A stretch of 64,000 nucleotides of DNA. It comes from Antilocapra americana (lineage: Eukaryota; Chordata; Mammalia; Artiodactyla; Antilocapridae). The DNA is taken from positions 62,108,285 through 62,172,284 of the forward strand of contig ML662442.1 of the NCBI GenBank assembly GCA_007570785.1. Reading direction: 5' to 3'. The position numbers and the translations under genes are program-made. The notes beneath the pieces are model-generated. The model made no database searches, was not told the origin of the DNA, and saw nothing but the letters and a program-made list of their open reading frames with translations. Every line of letters starts with the position of its first letter. Position 1 is the first letter of the stretch. This document shows positions 22,505 through 34,604 of the stretch, piece after piece.

Positions 22505-22777
22505 CTGCTGCTGCTGCAAAGTCGCTTCAGTTGTGTCTGACTCTGTGTGACTCCATAGGCTGCAGCCCACCAGGCTCCCCCGTCCCTGGGATTCTCCAGG
22601 CAAGAACACCAGTGTGGGTTGCCATTTCCTTCTCCGATGCATGAAAATGAAAAGTGAAAGTGAAGTCGCTTAGTCCTTTCCGACTCCTCGCGACCCCATG
22701 GACTATAGACCACCAGTCTCCTCTGTCCATGGGATTTTCCAGGCGAGAGTACTGGAGTGGGGTGCCACTGCCTTCTC
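22505..22777 (-). mobile_element. Bov-A2 SINE (dimeric), minus strand
   Basis: Two Bov-A monomers in reverse, joined by the GAAAGTGAAGTCGCT linker, with a (CTG)n-type tail at left. A 9-base TSD, TCCTGATGT, lies at 22496-22504 and 22778-22786. Confidence 0.95.
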
Positions 22778-22786
22778 TCCTGATGT

Positions 22787-25039
22787 TTTACTTGTATTAT
22801 TTTGTCTATCAAGTGAATGATCAGTTATTGGAATTTCAGGAAAAAATTGCCTTATATAACAAACTGAAACCTTACCCAGCACTCTTCTTAGTCTCATAAA
22901 AATTTTACACTCTGCTGTTAGATTACTATAAGAGTTTATTGCACAGAAGCCTAGGGTTCTCTTAAGTCCCCCCTAGATTTTTAGGTACAGCGTATTCCAA
23001 TGGGTTATTACCTGGCATGTAAATGCTTTATCTGACTCCACCACAAGCCAAACCACCCTTTCATATCAAGGTGGTTGCAATTACTCTTTACAGGATTACA
23101 TCTGTTTTAGGGAAGAAACTCATTTAATGAGTTAACATTAAAAAGCCTTTTACAGAATATATATGCTCATGTCTCTCAGCAAAATTAAGATATGTGTTTG
23201 CCAAAGTCAAATAGGAATATATCTTGCTTGTAAAAATTCAAATGTAACCTCACACACAGTAGGATGGCTATCTTAAAAAAAGTGTTGGTGAGAATGTGGA
23301 GAAATTAGGACCTTTGTACACTGTTGATAGGATTATGAAATGGTGCAGCCAGTTTGGGAAAAAAGTATGGTCATTTCTCAAAAAACTAAAAATAAAACTG
23401 AGATATTCCATATCTAATCCTTTTTTGATTCTAATATTGTCTTCATTAATAAAATATAATACAGATAATATTTTGAATATTTATGCTCCTTTTAAAAATT
23501 GGTAATCTTTTTCTAAGTTTGGGAAATTTGACCTTTCTTCTGAACTTCTCACTCCTTTTGAAGTAGATAGAAGCTACTTTGGCAGTTAGAAATATTTAAC
23601 ATAGTAGTAAATTTCAGGGTCAATAAGGTGCTTTAGTGTTCAACAGAAATAATGTAGTATTATTGGTAAGATTGTGAAACAAATCCCAGTACGCTTAAGC
23701 TCTGCTAACAAAGATGAAATGGAGAATAAAGTATGTATATGCTGAATCTGATTAAGGTTGACATCCAGTTTGAATACATTCATTCGCTAAGGTATAGTTT
23801 TGGGTATAAATCATCAACCAAGCAGAAAATGGTGAAGTTGAAAGCTGCAGAAGACAAAAACCTGGTGGATTTTAAAAGACTGAGAATAGTCTATGGCCGT
23901 TGAAGTGTTAGCCATAGGTGTATTTTCCTGTAACTAATAAGGTGACCAAAGCATTTCCTGATTAACATAGCAGTCTTGATCCTTTGTCCTTACTCCAGTA
24001 GAGCAGTGGTTTTCAAATTCTTCTCTGGTTAAAAAAATAATAATAACATTTAAATAATGACCAGGTCTCTCTAACAGACGCACACATACACACACATACA
24101 CAATGAAAATGTCATAATGTGTCTTCAAGCAATACTTAGACTTATTAAATTCAATGCACTCTAGTATTTTAACTCTATATTCTTTATTTTAATACTAGTT
24201 TTGGCTTACTAACTTGATTTAAATAATCCACTCACAGATGGGAAAGTCAATTTGAGAAATCTTCCCCAGAGTGTTTCATTGTATATATTTGACTTCACTA
24301 CGAGAGCAATTGAATGTGTATTGACTGAGTAATGGATTGCTTCATATTTACCTGCACAGACAAGTAAAATATTGAGCTAGAAACTATGTTCAGGAAATTT
24401 GCTTGAAATTCTTTATAAAGGATGTACCTTATTACTTCTCTACTAAAAGTTTATGCCTGTACATGCTAAGGAAAAAGGAAAGGAAGCCTAATTTTAAAAA
24501 GTGCAAAACTGTTACAGTGCCATCCAGGGGATTATCTTAAGTATGTGCTTATTAGTTATCCCAGTGGAGATTAGCAGTCTTCATTTTTATTTGCATGATG
24601 ACCTTCTAGGAATGAGATATAAAAGCTGTAAGACTATATTAAAGAAAGACTCCTGAAGGATTTGAAATTCATAACTCTTACCAATTTTATTACTTAAAAT
24701 AGAAGTGTATTTTCCCCCAGAACACCTACAAATTTTTCCTGTCTGTATTATTTTTTTTTAATCATTGGTAGTTTATTCTCTCTGGGACTATGAAGCCAGT
24801 AAAATAAGATCAACATTCTCTATTGGCTCAAGAATGTGGTAAGGTCAGTCTAACAAAGCAAAATTTATAGCCTCATCTGAGCCCATAGATTTAAACGTTA
24901 CACGTTACTTCTATGTCATTGAATATAAAATCCTTATTTCCACATTTGAACTCTTCTTTGAACTTCGGTTCCTAATTTTCTACTGTGCTTTGGATATCCT
25001 TATTTACATATCCGTAGTAGGGCTTATAACTTCATGGAG
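22787..25039. other. Mostly unrecognised AT-rich sequence
   Basis: It contains the L1 fragment at 23245-23410 and a possible MER5-like DNA-transposon end at about 24004 (CAGTGGTTTTCAAATTCTTC, a common hAT-MITE terminus). I could not follow the latter to a second end. A short CA-rich run lies at 24078-24103. No gene seen. Confidence 0.45.
23245..23410 (+). mobile_element. Old L1 ORF2 fragment
   Basis: Plus-strand match to the L1 ORF2 C-terminal region: GGTGAGAATGTGGAGAAATT, TTTGTACACTGTTGATAGGA, and a stretch reading KKVWSFLKKLKIKLRY. Strongly diverged, so from an older L1 than the other copies. Confidence 0.78.
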
Positions 25040-26215
25040 TCTAAACTTAATAACTAAGCATTCTCTGTTTGAAGTTCCCCATCCTCTACACCACTCTCCA
25101 CCCCTCAGATGAACTCTACCTACTTCCTAATTTCTACTAAAGATACCATTTGTCTTATAGGTTTAAGCCCTTAGAGTCATTCTAGATCCCTTTCTTTCCT
25201 CCTGTATCAGTTAGCAAGGCCTTGATTCTGGTTCTAGAGTATTTGTTTTACTCTTTTACTTCTTTCAGTTCCTGCGGCCTACATCCTTATTATCTTCTAT
25301 CTGAATTGTTGCAGTCGCCTCTTGATACAGTCACTGGTACTGTTGATGGATATTTCCTGTTCTTCTCCTGGATTCATAGTAGGATTGTACTTGTCCATCC
25401 CCTGAAGGTAGGCATAGCCATATGCAATGTGAACCAAAGGGGCATGTGTTACTCCTAGACTGAGTCCTTTAAAATCCTGTGCACAGTTCACCATACTATA
25501 GAGACAAATGATCTTACAAATGGATATGTGATTGGAGAAGATATGGGTGAATGCTACCCAGCTCCAAGTCCATGGGCCCCCACATCACATGGAGCAGGAG
25601 CAAGGAATACGTCTCTGTATTTAATCCACTGAAATTTGGGAATCTCTGGTTATACAGTATCCTAACCTGTCCTGAGAGAGAGGATACCTTAACTGATTTC
25701 ACAGTCTTGTCCCCTTCCACTTATTCTCTTATCACTGTCAAATTAATCTTTCTAAAATATGTCTAATTATATAAATTCTTGCTAAAATCTTTCAGTATTT
25801 CTTCTTGTCTTCACATTACATATGTGTCTTAACTTCCTTTTAAACAATCCTGCTGCTTTTCTACCTGCTACACACACTGAACACTTTCTACATCATTTGC
25901 TTTTCTGTTCCTCTGATCCAGAATGCCATTCCCATCCAGTGCTGTCCAAGTGCTACCGATTCTTAAGTAACAATGCAAATGCCATCATTGCTGTGAGGCC
26001 TTTTCTGGACTCGTGTACAGAAAGAACGAAAGATAACTCCCTCATTTCCTGAAGGACTCTGACGCTCCATTAGAGCTATGGCACTTTGTACTTAGTAGGT
26101 TTCTGGTTATTTTCAGGCTGGAAATGGTCTTCTATCACTTCCATATTATTGCAGATTCTCTTGTCTGATAGCGGTAAATATCTTAAAATTGAGTATATGA
26201 ATAAATACATTAAAG
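25040..26215 (+). mobile_element. L2 LINE, long plus-strand copy, interrupted
   Basis: It follows the L2 3' region: AGAGTCATTCTAGATCCCTT, TCTATCTGAATTGTTGCAGT, TTAATCTTTCTAAAATATG, GATCCAGAATGCCATTCCCA, TGCTGTGAGGCCTTTTCTGG and TAGAGCTATGGCACTTTGTA. The part at about 25345-25690 is not L2; it ends CTGAAATTTGGGAATCTCTG and resembles the tail of an old LTR or DNA element inserted in L2. No open frame survives. Confidence 0.78.
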
Positions 26216-27394
26216 TTACATTTTAAAACTTCTCCTTTGCACTAAAAAACTTTGTGGTATTGGCAAAAATGAGACAAGTGCTACAATGACTATTTCTTGA
26301 GTTAGAAAAATATAAATCCCATGCTAGTCATTGCCTTTCAAATGATCTTCTTAAAAATTTTTTCCTAAGATCTGCTTTGACATTTACTCTTTTACCTGAC
26401 TTATTTGACTTTTAAGCATTTTTTTTTTCATGACTCTGGTTTTTAAACAATTTGAGCATAGCAATTATTTCAGAGGACTGTTTTCAAGTGCTACTTTCTA
26501 AATAGTGCACTTGGATGGTTACTGTAAAATCTGTTCTTATTCATTTTAGATCTATTACTTTGTTTTAAAAAACAGCAGTTGCTCATTATTATTTTTTTTC
26601 TCAAGCTGCTTTAAATGCACCAACATTTTTTTCTGAGTACTATAACGACCTACGCCAATGAACAGTAGTCTATTGATACATTGCCCTAATTGTAATTATT
26701 AAAAGATAATATAAAAAATTTTATTCTATAAAATCATCCTTAAGCATGCCTCTATATTAGACTGTAAAAGTAATCTTCATAGTATTAGACAAAAGAACAA
26801 GATTAAGTCATTCTTCATCACAAATTACAAGAGCTTTGCCTCTTCTCTATGAATGCTTTGGTGATATTTTCACAAGTGGAGCTCTGTGTCATTGACTGCA
26901 TATTTGTTAATGTGAAACCTTTAGTATGAATAACCAGGCCTTATGCAAATCTCTCCAGTTGTTTCTTCCAGAAGTGATGCCTTGGAGCCTGACAATCAAT
27001 CACTCAACAAGTATTCATTGAGAGCTTACTGATACTCAAACCTTAAGCTATCAATAGAGAGAATACCAAGTATGGGATATAATTCCTGCCTTAGGGGCTT
27101 ATATTCAAGACAAGATTCACATATATTACAGATAAATGTAGAAGTAAATGATTAAATTCTAAATTGTACTGTACAGCCTAAAGTGGAAAGAACTGAGAAA
27201 AATGAGAAATCAGTATGGAGCATGAATCATATAGCAGAGAAATCCTTCATAGAGGCCAGGTGCCTATAGGTGAGCACTTGAGGAAAGCTTATGGGAACAA
27301 GAAAGAATCTCCTTAGAACTGTCTGGGAAATTTAGGATCTCTTGGAGTTAATATTTCTGACTCCAAAGTATGTTCAAATGATAGCTTCAGCATC
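26216..27394. other. Mostly unrecognised sequence
   Basis: No gene recognised. An L2-like piece in reverse may lie at 26995-27125 (CTCAACAAGTATTCATTGAG, CCTTAGGGGCTTATATTC). An octamer-like ATGCAAAT occurs at about 26943 but is not interpretable alone. Confidence 0.45.
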
Positions 27395-27592
27395 TGCAAA
27401 CTGTGTAAGATTAATCCAATCACTAGAACTCTGTGCCTCAATTCCTTTACCTGTTAAAATGAGGATGATTGTAATAATAATATTAATAGTAATATGAATA
27501 CCTATCTCACTGAATTGTTGTGGGAATCAAATGAACTAGTAGGAAGAAAGTAGTTGGAACAGCACACAGTGTATAGTGTTCATTATTATTCC
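27395..27592 (+). mobile_element. MIR SINE, plus strand
   Basis: Landmarks CTGTGCCTCAATTCCTTTAC, AATGAGGATGATTGTAATAA, ATACCTATCTCACTGAATTG and GGAATCAAATGAACTAG match the MIR core and 3' part. Confidence 0.82.
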
Positions 27593-27599
27593 TTACAAC

Positions 27600-27800
27600 T
27601 AATGCTTTATTAGCCCCTTACAGTGCTGGGAACTGTTTACATGGATTATTTCACTTGATCTCCATCACATTTATACAAAGAAAGTTTTGTTGTCCCATGT
27701 TTGTGTTGCAGAAACACTTGGAAAGGTTAAGACAGTTAGCATATGGAGAAGCTGGTATGCAAACCTCAGGTTTTTTAGTCCAGCACAGGAATCTGAGCAC
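27600..27800 (-). mobile_element. MIR SINE, minus strand
   Basis: Reverse MIR: CAGTGCTGGGAACTGTTTAC, TTATTTCACTTGATCTCCAT, GAAAGGTTAAGACAGTTAGC and GGTATGCAAACCTCAGG. It sits back to back with the preceding MIR, so the pair forms a diverged inverted arrangement. Confidence 0.8.
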
Positions 27801-28169
27801 TTCAACACCTCATCTGCCTCCCCAGAGAAGTATGAGTTTAGTGCCTGAATTCCATGGAAATAAGAAAGGACTAAGGAACTGGGCATTAAAATTTACAACT
27901 CAGACTTGGCAGAATATGTCCTTCTCAGAAGAATTCTTTCTCCTATTTATTTGTGTTTTGTTTGTTTCTTTGTTTGTAAACATCTGTTGGTGCTTTGTAA
28001 GATACCACAAGGAAGTCCCTGGGAGTACCAACGTTTGAGAGTAAGCAAGAGAAGAGCCAGCACAAAGACTAGAATTCTGTCAGCTTGGCTCCCAAAGCTT
28101 TTCCTGTTTGGTGGTCTTACTCTCAGTTAATGACCCCTGGTGCCTGATTCAGAAACCTCAGAATGAACC

Positions 28170-28710
28170 TACTCTCTTCTCTCCATCTGCACAGATTGTT
28201 ACATCTTTGCAGTCTAGACTTCAGTATTTTCTCCTTGTACTTTCACTACAGACTTTGAACTCATCTTCCTGCTGTTAGCCTTTTTTTTTTTAAATTTTAA
28301 GTAATCCTCTACTCTACCCTAAGTCCACAGTTATTTGTTTGTTTTTTCTAAAAACCAAAGTTTCTGCAACTTTTAACTTCTCATTTCACACTCAGATCTT
28401 TCACATACTCATTACCCGGTCTAGAAAGGCCTTCCTCCGCAGTTATCTTTGGGAAACTCTTTCTTCTTTTATGACTCAACAAAAGTGTTGCTTTTTCATG
28501 AAAAGGGACACTCTTCTATTCTTTTGATATTTAACAGTTTTCTTTTTTGTTTCTTTCTCTATAACAGCCTTATCACAATGTGTTACAATGTATCTTCCTT
28601 ATTGGCAGGAAAGAAACCCAAATGAGGTACTGTCTTGTTTTACTTCTGTATCCCTATGCTTGGTACATGGTAGCTATTCAGTAAATAGGTGTTGAGTGAA
28701 AGCATGAATC
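28170..28710 (+). mobile_element. L2 LINE, 3' end, plus strand
   Basis: L2 3' region ending in GTATCCCTATGCTTGGTACA, ATGGTAGCTATTCAGTAAAT and AGGTGTTGAGTGAA, which is the characteristic L2 terminus. The 5' part (GGTCTAGAAAGGCCTTCC, GTGTTACAATGTATCTTCC) is consistent. A poly-T run lies at 28280-28290. Confidence 0.8.
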
Positions 28711-29194
28711 TAATTGTAATACCTTCTTCACCTGACTTTGAGTTTTATAAGATTTGTCATCGCTTCTAATGCATCTAATTAGAAGAGTATCTGAGACACA
28801 GTACAAAACTTACACATATTGAATAAACAAAGGTTAAATCCCCAGTTATTCTGGAGGGAGGCAGAAAAGATTTCAGTATCCAGGAGGTCCATTCAGAGAT
28901 GAAAGAGCAGATGGTTATCATGGTTACTGGTAGGAAAGCAGAGTCCAAAGTGTAGGGTCATAATCCAAAGGAGAGAGGAGCAGGCAGGTCAAAAAGAAAG
29001 AAAGGATCTATCTGGTTGAGTAGAGACTAAAATATGCACCCCTTCCTTATCTTAGTGACCAACTCCTACTTATCCTAAGATAATTAACTCAAGCACAGCT
29101 CATCTGAGAAACAAGTGTCTCTCCAAAGCAGCTGCAGCTGCCCTTCCTGGTTTTCTCTAAAGGCTCTGAGCAAGCCCCCATCATTGCCTTCTAT
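28711..29194. other. Unrecognised sequence
   Basis: No gene or repeat recognised. Confidence 0.5.
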
Positions 29195-29520
29195 GAAAAG
29201 ACCCCCCATTCTTGCCCACTTCAATCTGTTCTCTTCACAGTAGCCACAAGTCACTCCTCTGTTTTAAATTTATAGTGATCTACCTTTACTGCTGTAAGAC
29301 ATACCAAAAAAGTCTCCAGCATTCTTTCCGTAGTGGGTTTTGCCATTATTTTTCAAGTTATGCTTGTTCATATGAAACTCTTTTAATCTCTTAAATATAT
29401 TTTGTTTTCTCTGAGTTAAGAAGTCCTTATCTATAAGCCTTCTTACTGCTTCAGAAGATCACTCTCACCTAACTAACTTACTTTTCAGACTTCCTTGGAA
29501 AAGTCTTTCTATTGCCTCCT

Positions 29521-29771
29521 CCTGCTGTTGCTGCTAAGTTGCTTCAGTTGTGTCCGACTCTGTGCGACCCCATAGACAGCAGCCCACCAAGCTCCGCCGT
29601 CTCAGTGGGTTGCCATTTCCTTCTGCAATGCATGAAAGTGAAAAGTGAAAGTGAAGTCACATAGTCATGTATGACTCTTAGCGACCCCATGGACTGCAGC
29701 CTACCAAGCTCCTCCATCCATGGGATTTTCCAGGGAAGTGGACTGGAGTGGGGTGCCATTGCCTTCTCTGG
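29521..29771 (-). mobile_element. Bov-A2 SINE, minus strand, internally shortened
   Basis: Two Bov-A units with a GAAAGTGAAGTCACAT linker and a CTGCTG-type tail. A perfect 10-base TSD, ATTGCCTCCT, lies at 29511-29520 and 29772-29781. The outer monomer lacks about 25-30 bases near 29602 (the CTGGGATTCTCCAGGCAAGA section). Confidence 0.95.
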
Positions 29772-29870
29772 ATTGCCTCCTACCTCCCAACTAGATTACA
29801 TTCCCTTATTAGGGGTGCTGTTTTTTGCTATGATTTTCCTTATTTATACTTTTCAAAAATTGTAATTGTT

Positions 29871-29979
29871 GACTTTTTTCTTTTTAAATTTATTTTTAGT
29901 TGGAGGATAATTGCTTTACAGTGTTGTGTTGGTTTCTGCCATACATCAACATGAATCAGCCATGGGTATACACGTGTAA
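29871..29979 (-). mobile_element. Very short L1 3' tail
   Basis: In reverse it is the last ~100 bases of an L1 3' UTR (AGTTGGAGGATAATTGCTTT, CAACATGAATCAGCCATGGG) with a T-rich 3' tail at left. A short possible TSD, TGTAATT (29861-29867 and 29975-29981), is not fully adjacent. This would be a strongly 5'-truncated insertion. Confidence 0.75.
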
Positions 29980-30150
29980 TTCTTCATCTTTTGGAATGAG
30001 TTTATCACTGTCCCTTCTTTTTCTGTTATAAGTTTTAAGAGGGAAAGAACTATTTCTGTTTTCCTTACCATCTCTCTCTCTAGTGCTTAACACATTATTT
30101 GGCACTGGTAGTCACCCAACAAATATTTGTTGGAATGAATCAACATTGAA

Positions 30151-32019
30151 TGAGGTAATAAACAGATAATGTACTCATGAATGCATAAAGAATGTATCAC
30201 AATTTTGTGCTAAATATTTTACCTCCATGGCTAAACCTAAAAGTGTTCCGTATCCTGAAATATGACCTAGAATCCATGGAAAGCACAGGGAGTATGTTAG
30301 ATATGCAGAATGTTATTTTAAATCTTAATGAGAACTGTGTAGTATTTACCGCAACCATATACTCCATAGAGGAGGGCGTCAAAAGCAATGGCATGGAATT
30401 AAGACTGGGGCATTTAAGATAAGTTGCCTGAAAGACAGTTTTCTTTGGGGATGGTGGAAAATAAGGCTTGAAATAATGCACATAAGTGGAAAAATTTCAG
30501 GAAGAGAAATGTAGATGGAAAGAATTTATCTTAAACTTTCCACAAATACTGACTTAGTATCTACTCATTTCCAGCCATTTAATATTAGATGCTTGGAAAA
30601 TTGAGAAAAATAGAATGAGGTGGGAGAGATTTATTATAAGCTCTTGAAAAGTAAAGTACACAGTCAAAATTTGTGTTAGGAGATTAATCTGAAAGCTTTT
30701 GAAAGACAGATCAGGAATAGGGAGAAAGTTTGTTGAATGAATGAATCAATAAATCAAATTAAGTGAGTTATGCTTTTCATGAGTATTGTCTGCATCCTTA
30801 TTTAATTTGGTTCTCTTTACTATAAAATTAGGCTTTGTATTACACTAATTCTTTGGATCTCTGTTTTAAGCAGTTTTCAAAACGTGATTTATAAGATCCA
30901 AAACAACAAATAAATGACAATATGAACAAACAAATCAGCTCAGAACTAAAAGAAAAGTAATCATATGATAAATATATGTGAGAAATATGATAATGAATTT
31001 CATTATCAAGAAACACCATTAAATGCAAACATATTCTCATGTGGATAGTAGTCTTATGCTCTGTGCTCAGTGTGCTGTAATCTACTGATGGTGATTTTTG
31101 AAATACACCGTGTAGCTAGAGGTCATCACACAACCTATATATACCTCTGTCACTGAGCAATTTGGAGGTAGAATATGAAGGGGGACATTCTTGGCCTGTT
31201 AATCTTAGCTTGAAAAGAGCATCCCTAGAGAACACTGTCCAAACTTAGCTGTGTTTAAAGTTCTCCACCACAAAAGAGCAGAAAAAAACAATCTCATTAA
31301 AACAAGCTCAGAAAACAACTCCAAGATGTATGGTTAAGAGCAAGCCAAACAACTGAAACACAAATAGTGTGACCTTCCTTTGACTTCTACTTTCACAGCT
31401 CCACTTATTCAAGTTCTATTTTGGACATTAAGCTTTGTTCATAGCCATAACTTTTGTAGTTATTCACCCATCCCATCTATTATGTTTCCCCTTTGATTTT
31501 TATAGAGTTCTTTGAGGAGAAACTTGGAAAACTTGTATCAACAAAGGTTTTCACTCAAGTGCTTTTAAAATAACATATGTCTACACTATCATTTAAAAAT
31601 GTCTATTCTATTGTCATTTAAGTTACTGTTTATTGAAACTTCTCTGAAGACTAAAGAAATCCTTTACTTTCAGCTTAGTTTAAAAGAAAAAGTAGTAAAA
31701 GATGAATAACAACCAGAAATATTGAATAAATTATTCTCCTTTTTATTTAATTTTTAAAGCTATGCATTGACTCATTTAAATGGGTTCTAAAAGTTTTTTT
31801 TTTTCTCTGTGTGTGGCAGAACACTGTTGTCATGGAGATTAAAATATTTATTTTTCAGTTGTATATACTGAGAATGGCTGACTACTTCTTTTTTTCTACC
31901 CAGTGATGGCAGTTTTCTTTTAGTTAATGCTTCTGTGGAACTAAAAAAAAAATTGGTGTCTGTAGAATTCTGTAGATTAAACCATCTAGTTGATCATTTA
32001 TGGAATTCTTATAAAGCTT
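30151..32019. other. Unrecognised AT-rich sequence
   Basis: No gene, RNA or repeat family recognised. Confidence 0.5.
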
Positions 32020-32192
32020 GGGCTTCCCAGGTGGTGCAGTGGTAAAGAATCCACCTGCCAATGCAGGAGACATGGATTTGATACTGAGTTGGAAAGATCG
32101 CCTGTAGTAGGAAATGGCTACCCACTCCAGTATTCTTGCCTGGGGAATCCCATGGACAGAGGAGCCTGACAGGCTACAGTCCATGGGGTCGT
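32020..32192 (+). mobile_element. Bov-tA SINE, 3'-truncated
   Basis: Head GGCTTCCCAGGTGGTGCAGT, body through ACAGTCCATGGGGTCGT, then the final ~25 bases are missing. No TSD found. Confidence 0.92.
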
Positions 32193-32240
32193 CTTAGTTA
32201 ATGGAAATATGTCAATGGAATTGTTAACATGTATTATTTG

Positions 32241-32512
32241 ATGGAGAAGGCAATGGCACCCCACTCCAGTACTCTTGCCTGGAAAACCCCACGGGTGGAG
32301 GACCTGGTGGGCTGCAGTCCTTGGGGTTGCTAAGAGTCGGATATGACTGAGCGACTTCACTTTCACTTTGCACTTTCATGCATTGGAGAAGGAAATGGCA
32401 ACCCACTCCAGTGTTCTTGCCTGGAGAACCCCAGGGATGGGGGAGTGTGGTGGGCTGCTGTCTATGGGGTTGCACAGAGTTGGACTGAAGTGACTCAGCA
32501 GCAACAGCAGCA
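32241..32512 (+). mobile_element. Bov-A2 SINE (dimeric), plus strand
   Basis: Two Bov-A units separated by the ACTTCACTTTCACTTT linker and ending in a CAGCAGCAACAGCAGCA tail. A perfect 10-base TSD, GTATTATTTG, lies at 32231-32240 and 32513-32522. Confidence 0.96.
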
Positions 32513-32522
32513 GTATTATTTG

Positions 32523-33847
32523 GATAACGTGTTTTTTAAATCACATTTTTATACTGTGTAGTATGAAACATATTGAACAAATACCAGTTCCATTGGTAAC
32601 TGCCTTGGTTGCAATTAAGCCCAAATACTTTTCAGAGGGGACCCACTTGGGGTGGCAGGACTGACTGCAAGGTTGGCTGACAGACTTATAGAGACCTCTG
32701 GGCAATGTCCTTACTGGCTGGATTTTGTACTTGATTAGGAAGCGTGCTGTGTGTGCAAGCTCCTAAGTTGGGCTCTCATTGTCCTGAATTTCTACCTACT
32801 CTAGTGTTTTTTTGTAAAACACAGACTATTTTTAAGACATCTAATTTTCATTTCAGGGTAGTCAGAGAATGTGTCTTGAGCAATTTCTATTTCCTGGAAG
32901 TAACTATGGTTTTCACTGTGGGCTTGTGCATAATACATTTTCCATATGACTAGGAAACAATGAGAGTTTCATTAAGGTTTTGTTTACTCACTTGCTTATC
33001 AGAGAAAATTAGTGGAAATAACATTAAAAAGAAATCACTTCTCATGAATAATCTGGAGGAAAAAAGTTCTATGCTATAAAGAAGAGGGGGAGAAACATAT
33101 CTACCTTGTGAGAGTACAGTATGTCAAATGAGAGGCTCTTTGGGGAGGAGGCCCTTGTGAAGAAAGAACCACAATTTAATAAAGATTTAGAGGGGCCACT
33201 TATAAAATATATTTATGTGACAAGTTCATTAGGTATATATGTAATATGATGAAATCAAGATCTCAGAATACCATCAGAGGTTAGAGTGAGACATCTATTC
33301 TGAGGCACTTCTGTAGTACTATGTCAAAGCCTTTGTGATTTGTCCCTCAAACTGAAAGTTTCATATACCTTGGTAACTCATATTTCCAATCTTAGGGGAT
33401 TTAGTGAACAGGAAGTTCATTGGTGTCAGTCCTCTAATAGGATTACACAGTAGCTAATGGAATCTTACATGATTTTAAGAGAGAAATTTTCTCAATCGTG
33501 GCTTGTGGCTCACCTGAGTTAAAATTGCCAGTGGTTCAAAGATGCACTTTTAAGGGATCCTACCCAGATTAAATAATCATCATTTTCAGTAATTTGCATG
33601 GTTACCAAAATCCTTACAGGTACCCCCAAATTTGGTTTAAAATAAGGAACATGATAGTTCTGATCTATCTTTTGTATGCTGAGTTAAATCTGAAGGACAT
33701 AAACTTCAGATTCCTACCTCTGAGGAGGCATGTAGATGTGGAAATGAAGGGTTGTTTGAGTAATGCAAAGGGAGATGGCCAATATATATCAGATGAGGCT
33801 CAGGAAAGGTATACTAGTTGTCTTCAAACATTTGAGAGAATGTAGTG
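32523..33847. other. Unrecognised sequence
   Basis: No gene or repeat family recognised. Confidence 0.5.
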
Positions 33848-34026
33848 GTGTCCCCAGTGGATAAGATTGTAAGGAGTCCACCTGCAGTGGTAAAGGATCC
33901 CCTGGAGGGAGGATATGACAACCCACTTGAGTATTCTTGCCTGCAGAATCCCATGGACAGAGGAGCCTCGTGGGTTACAGTCCATATGGTCTCAGAGACT
34001 CAGACATGACTGACTGAGCGCACATG
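33848..34026 (+). mobile_element. Bov-tA SINE, degraded
   Basis: A worn tRNA-like head (GGTGTCCCCAGTGGATAAGA) with an internal deletion is followed by a clear Bov-A body (GTATTCTTGCCTGCAGAATC, CCATGGACAGAGGAGCCTCG). Confidence 0.85.
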
Positions 34027-34604
34027 CAGTAAGAAGTGTATTCATAGTTCAGTTCAGTTGCTCAGTCATGTCCAACTCTTTGTGACCCCATGAACCACAG
34101 CATGCCAGGCCTCGCTGTCCAATACCAGCTCCCATAGTTTACCCAAACCCATGTCCATTGAGTCGGTGATGCCATCCAGCCATCTCATCCTCTGTCGTCC
34201 ACCTTTTCCTCCTTCCCTCAATCTTTCCCAGCATCAGGGTCTTTTCAAATGAGTCAGCCTTTCACATCAGGTGGCCAAAGTATTGGAGTTTCAGCTTCAA
34301 TATCAGTCCTTCCAATGAACACCCAGCACTGGTCTCCTTTAGGATGGACCAATTGGATCTCCTTGCAGTCCAAGGGACTCTCAAGAGTCTTCACCAACAC
34401 CACAGTTCAGAAGCATCAATTCTTCGGTGCTCAGGTTTCTTTGTGGTCCAACTCTCAAATCCACACATGACTACTTGAAAAATCATACCCTTGACTAGAT
34501 GGACCTCTGTTTACGAAGTAATGTCTCTGCTTTTTAATATGCTGTCTAGGTTGGTCATAACTTTCCTTCCAAGGAGTAAGTGTCTTTTAATTTCATGGCT
34601 GCAG

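Larger units (their letters stand above)
29195..30150 (+). mobile_element. L2 LINE carrying two younger insertions
   Basis: An L2 3' region runs through 29195-29520, 29772-29870 and 29980-30150. It ends with CTAGTGCTTAACACATTATT, TGGCACTGGTAGTCAC and AACAAATATTTGTTGGAATG. A Bov-A2 SINE and an L1 3' tail interrupt it. No coding potential remains. Confidence 0.76.

Noticed and set aside
22500..22790. Repeated near-identical segments as a CRISPR-like array
   Set aside because: The repeats are the two Bov-A monomers of a Bov-A2 SINE, bounded by a TSD, without regular spacers.
25822..26052. 76-codon frame that looks like a small protein
   Set aside because: It lies inside a plus-strand L2 and follows L2 3' landmarks.
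26940..26952. Octamer-like ATGCAAAT motif
   Set aside because: An 8-base motif in AT-rich sequence is expected by chance and has no supporting context.
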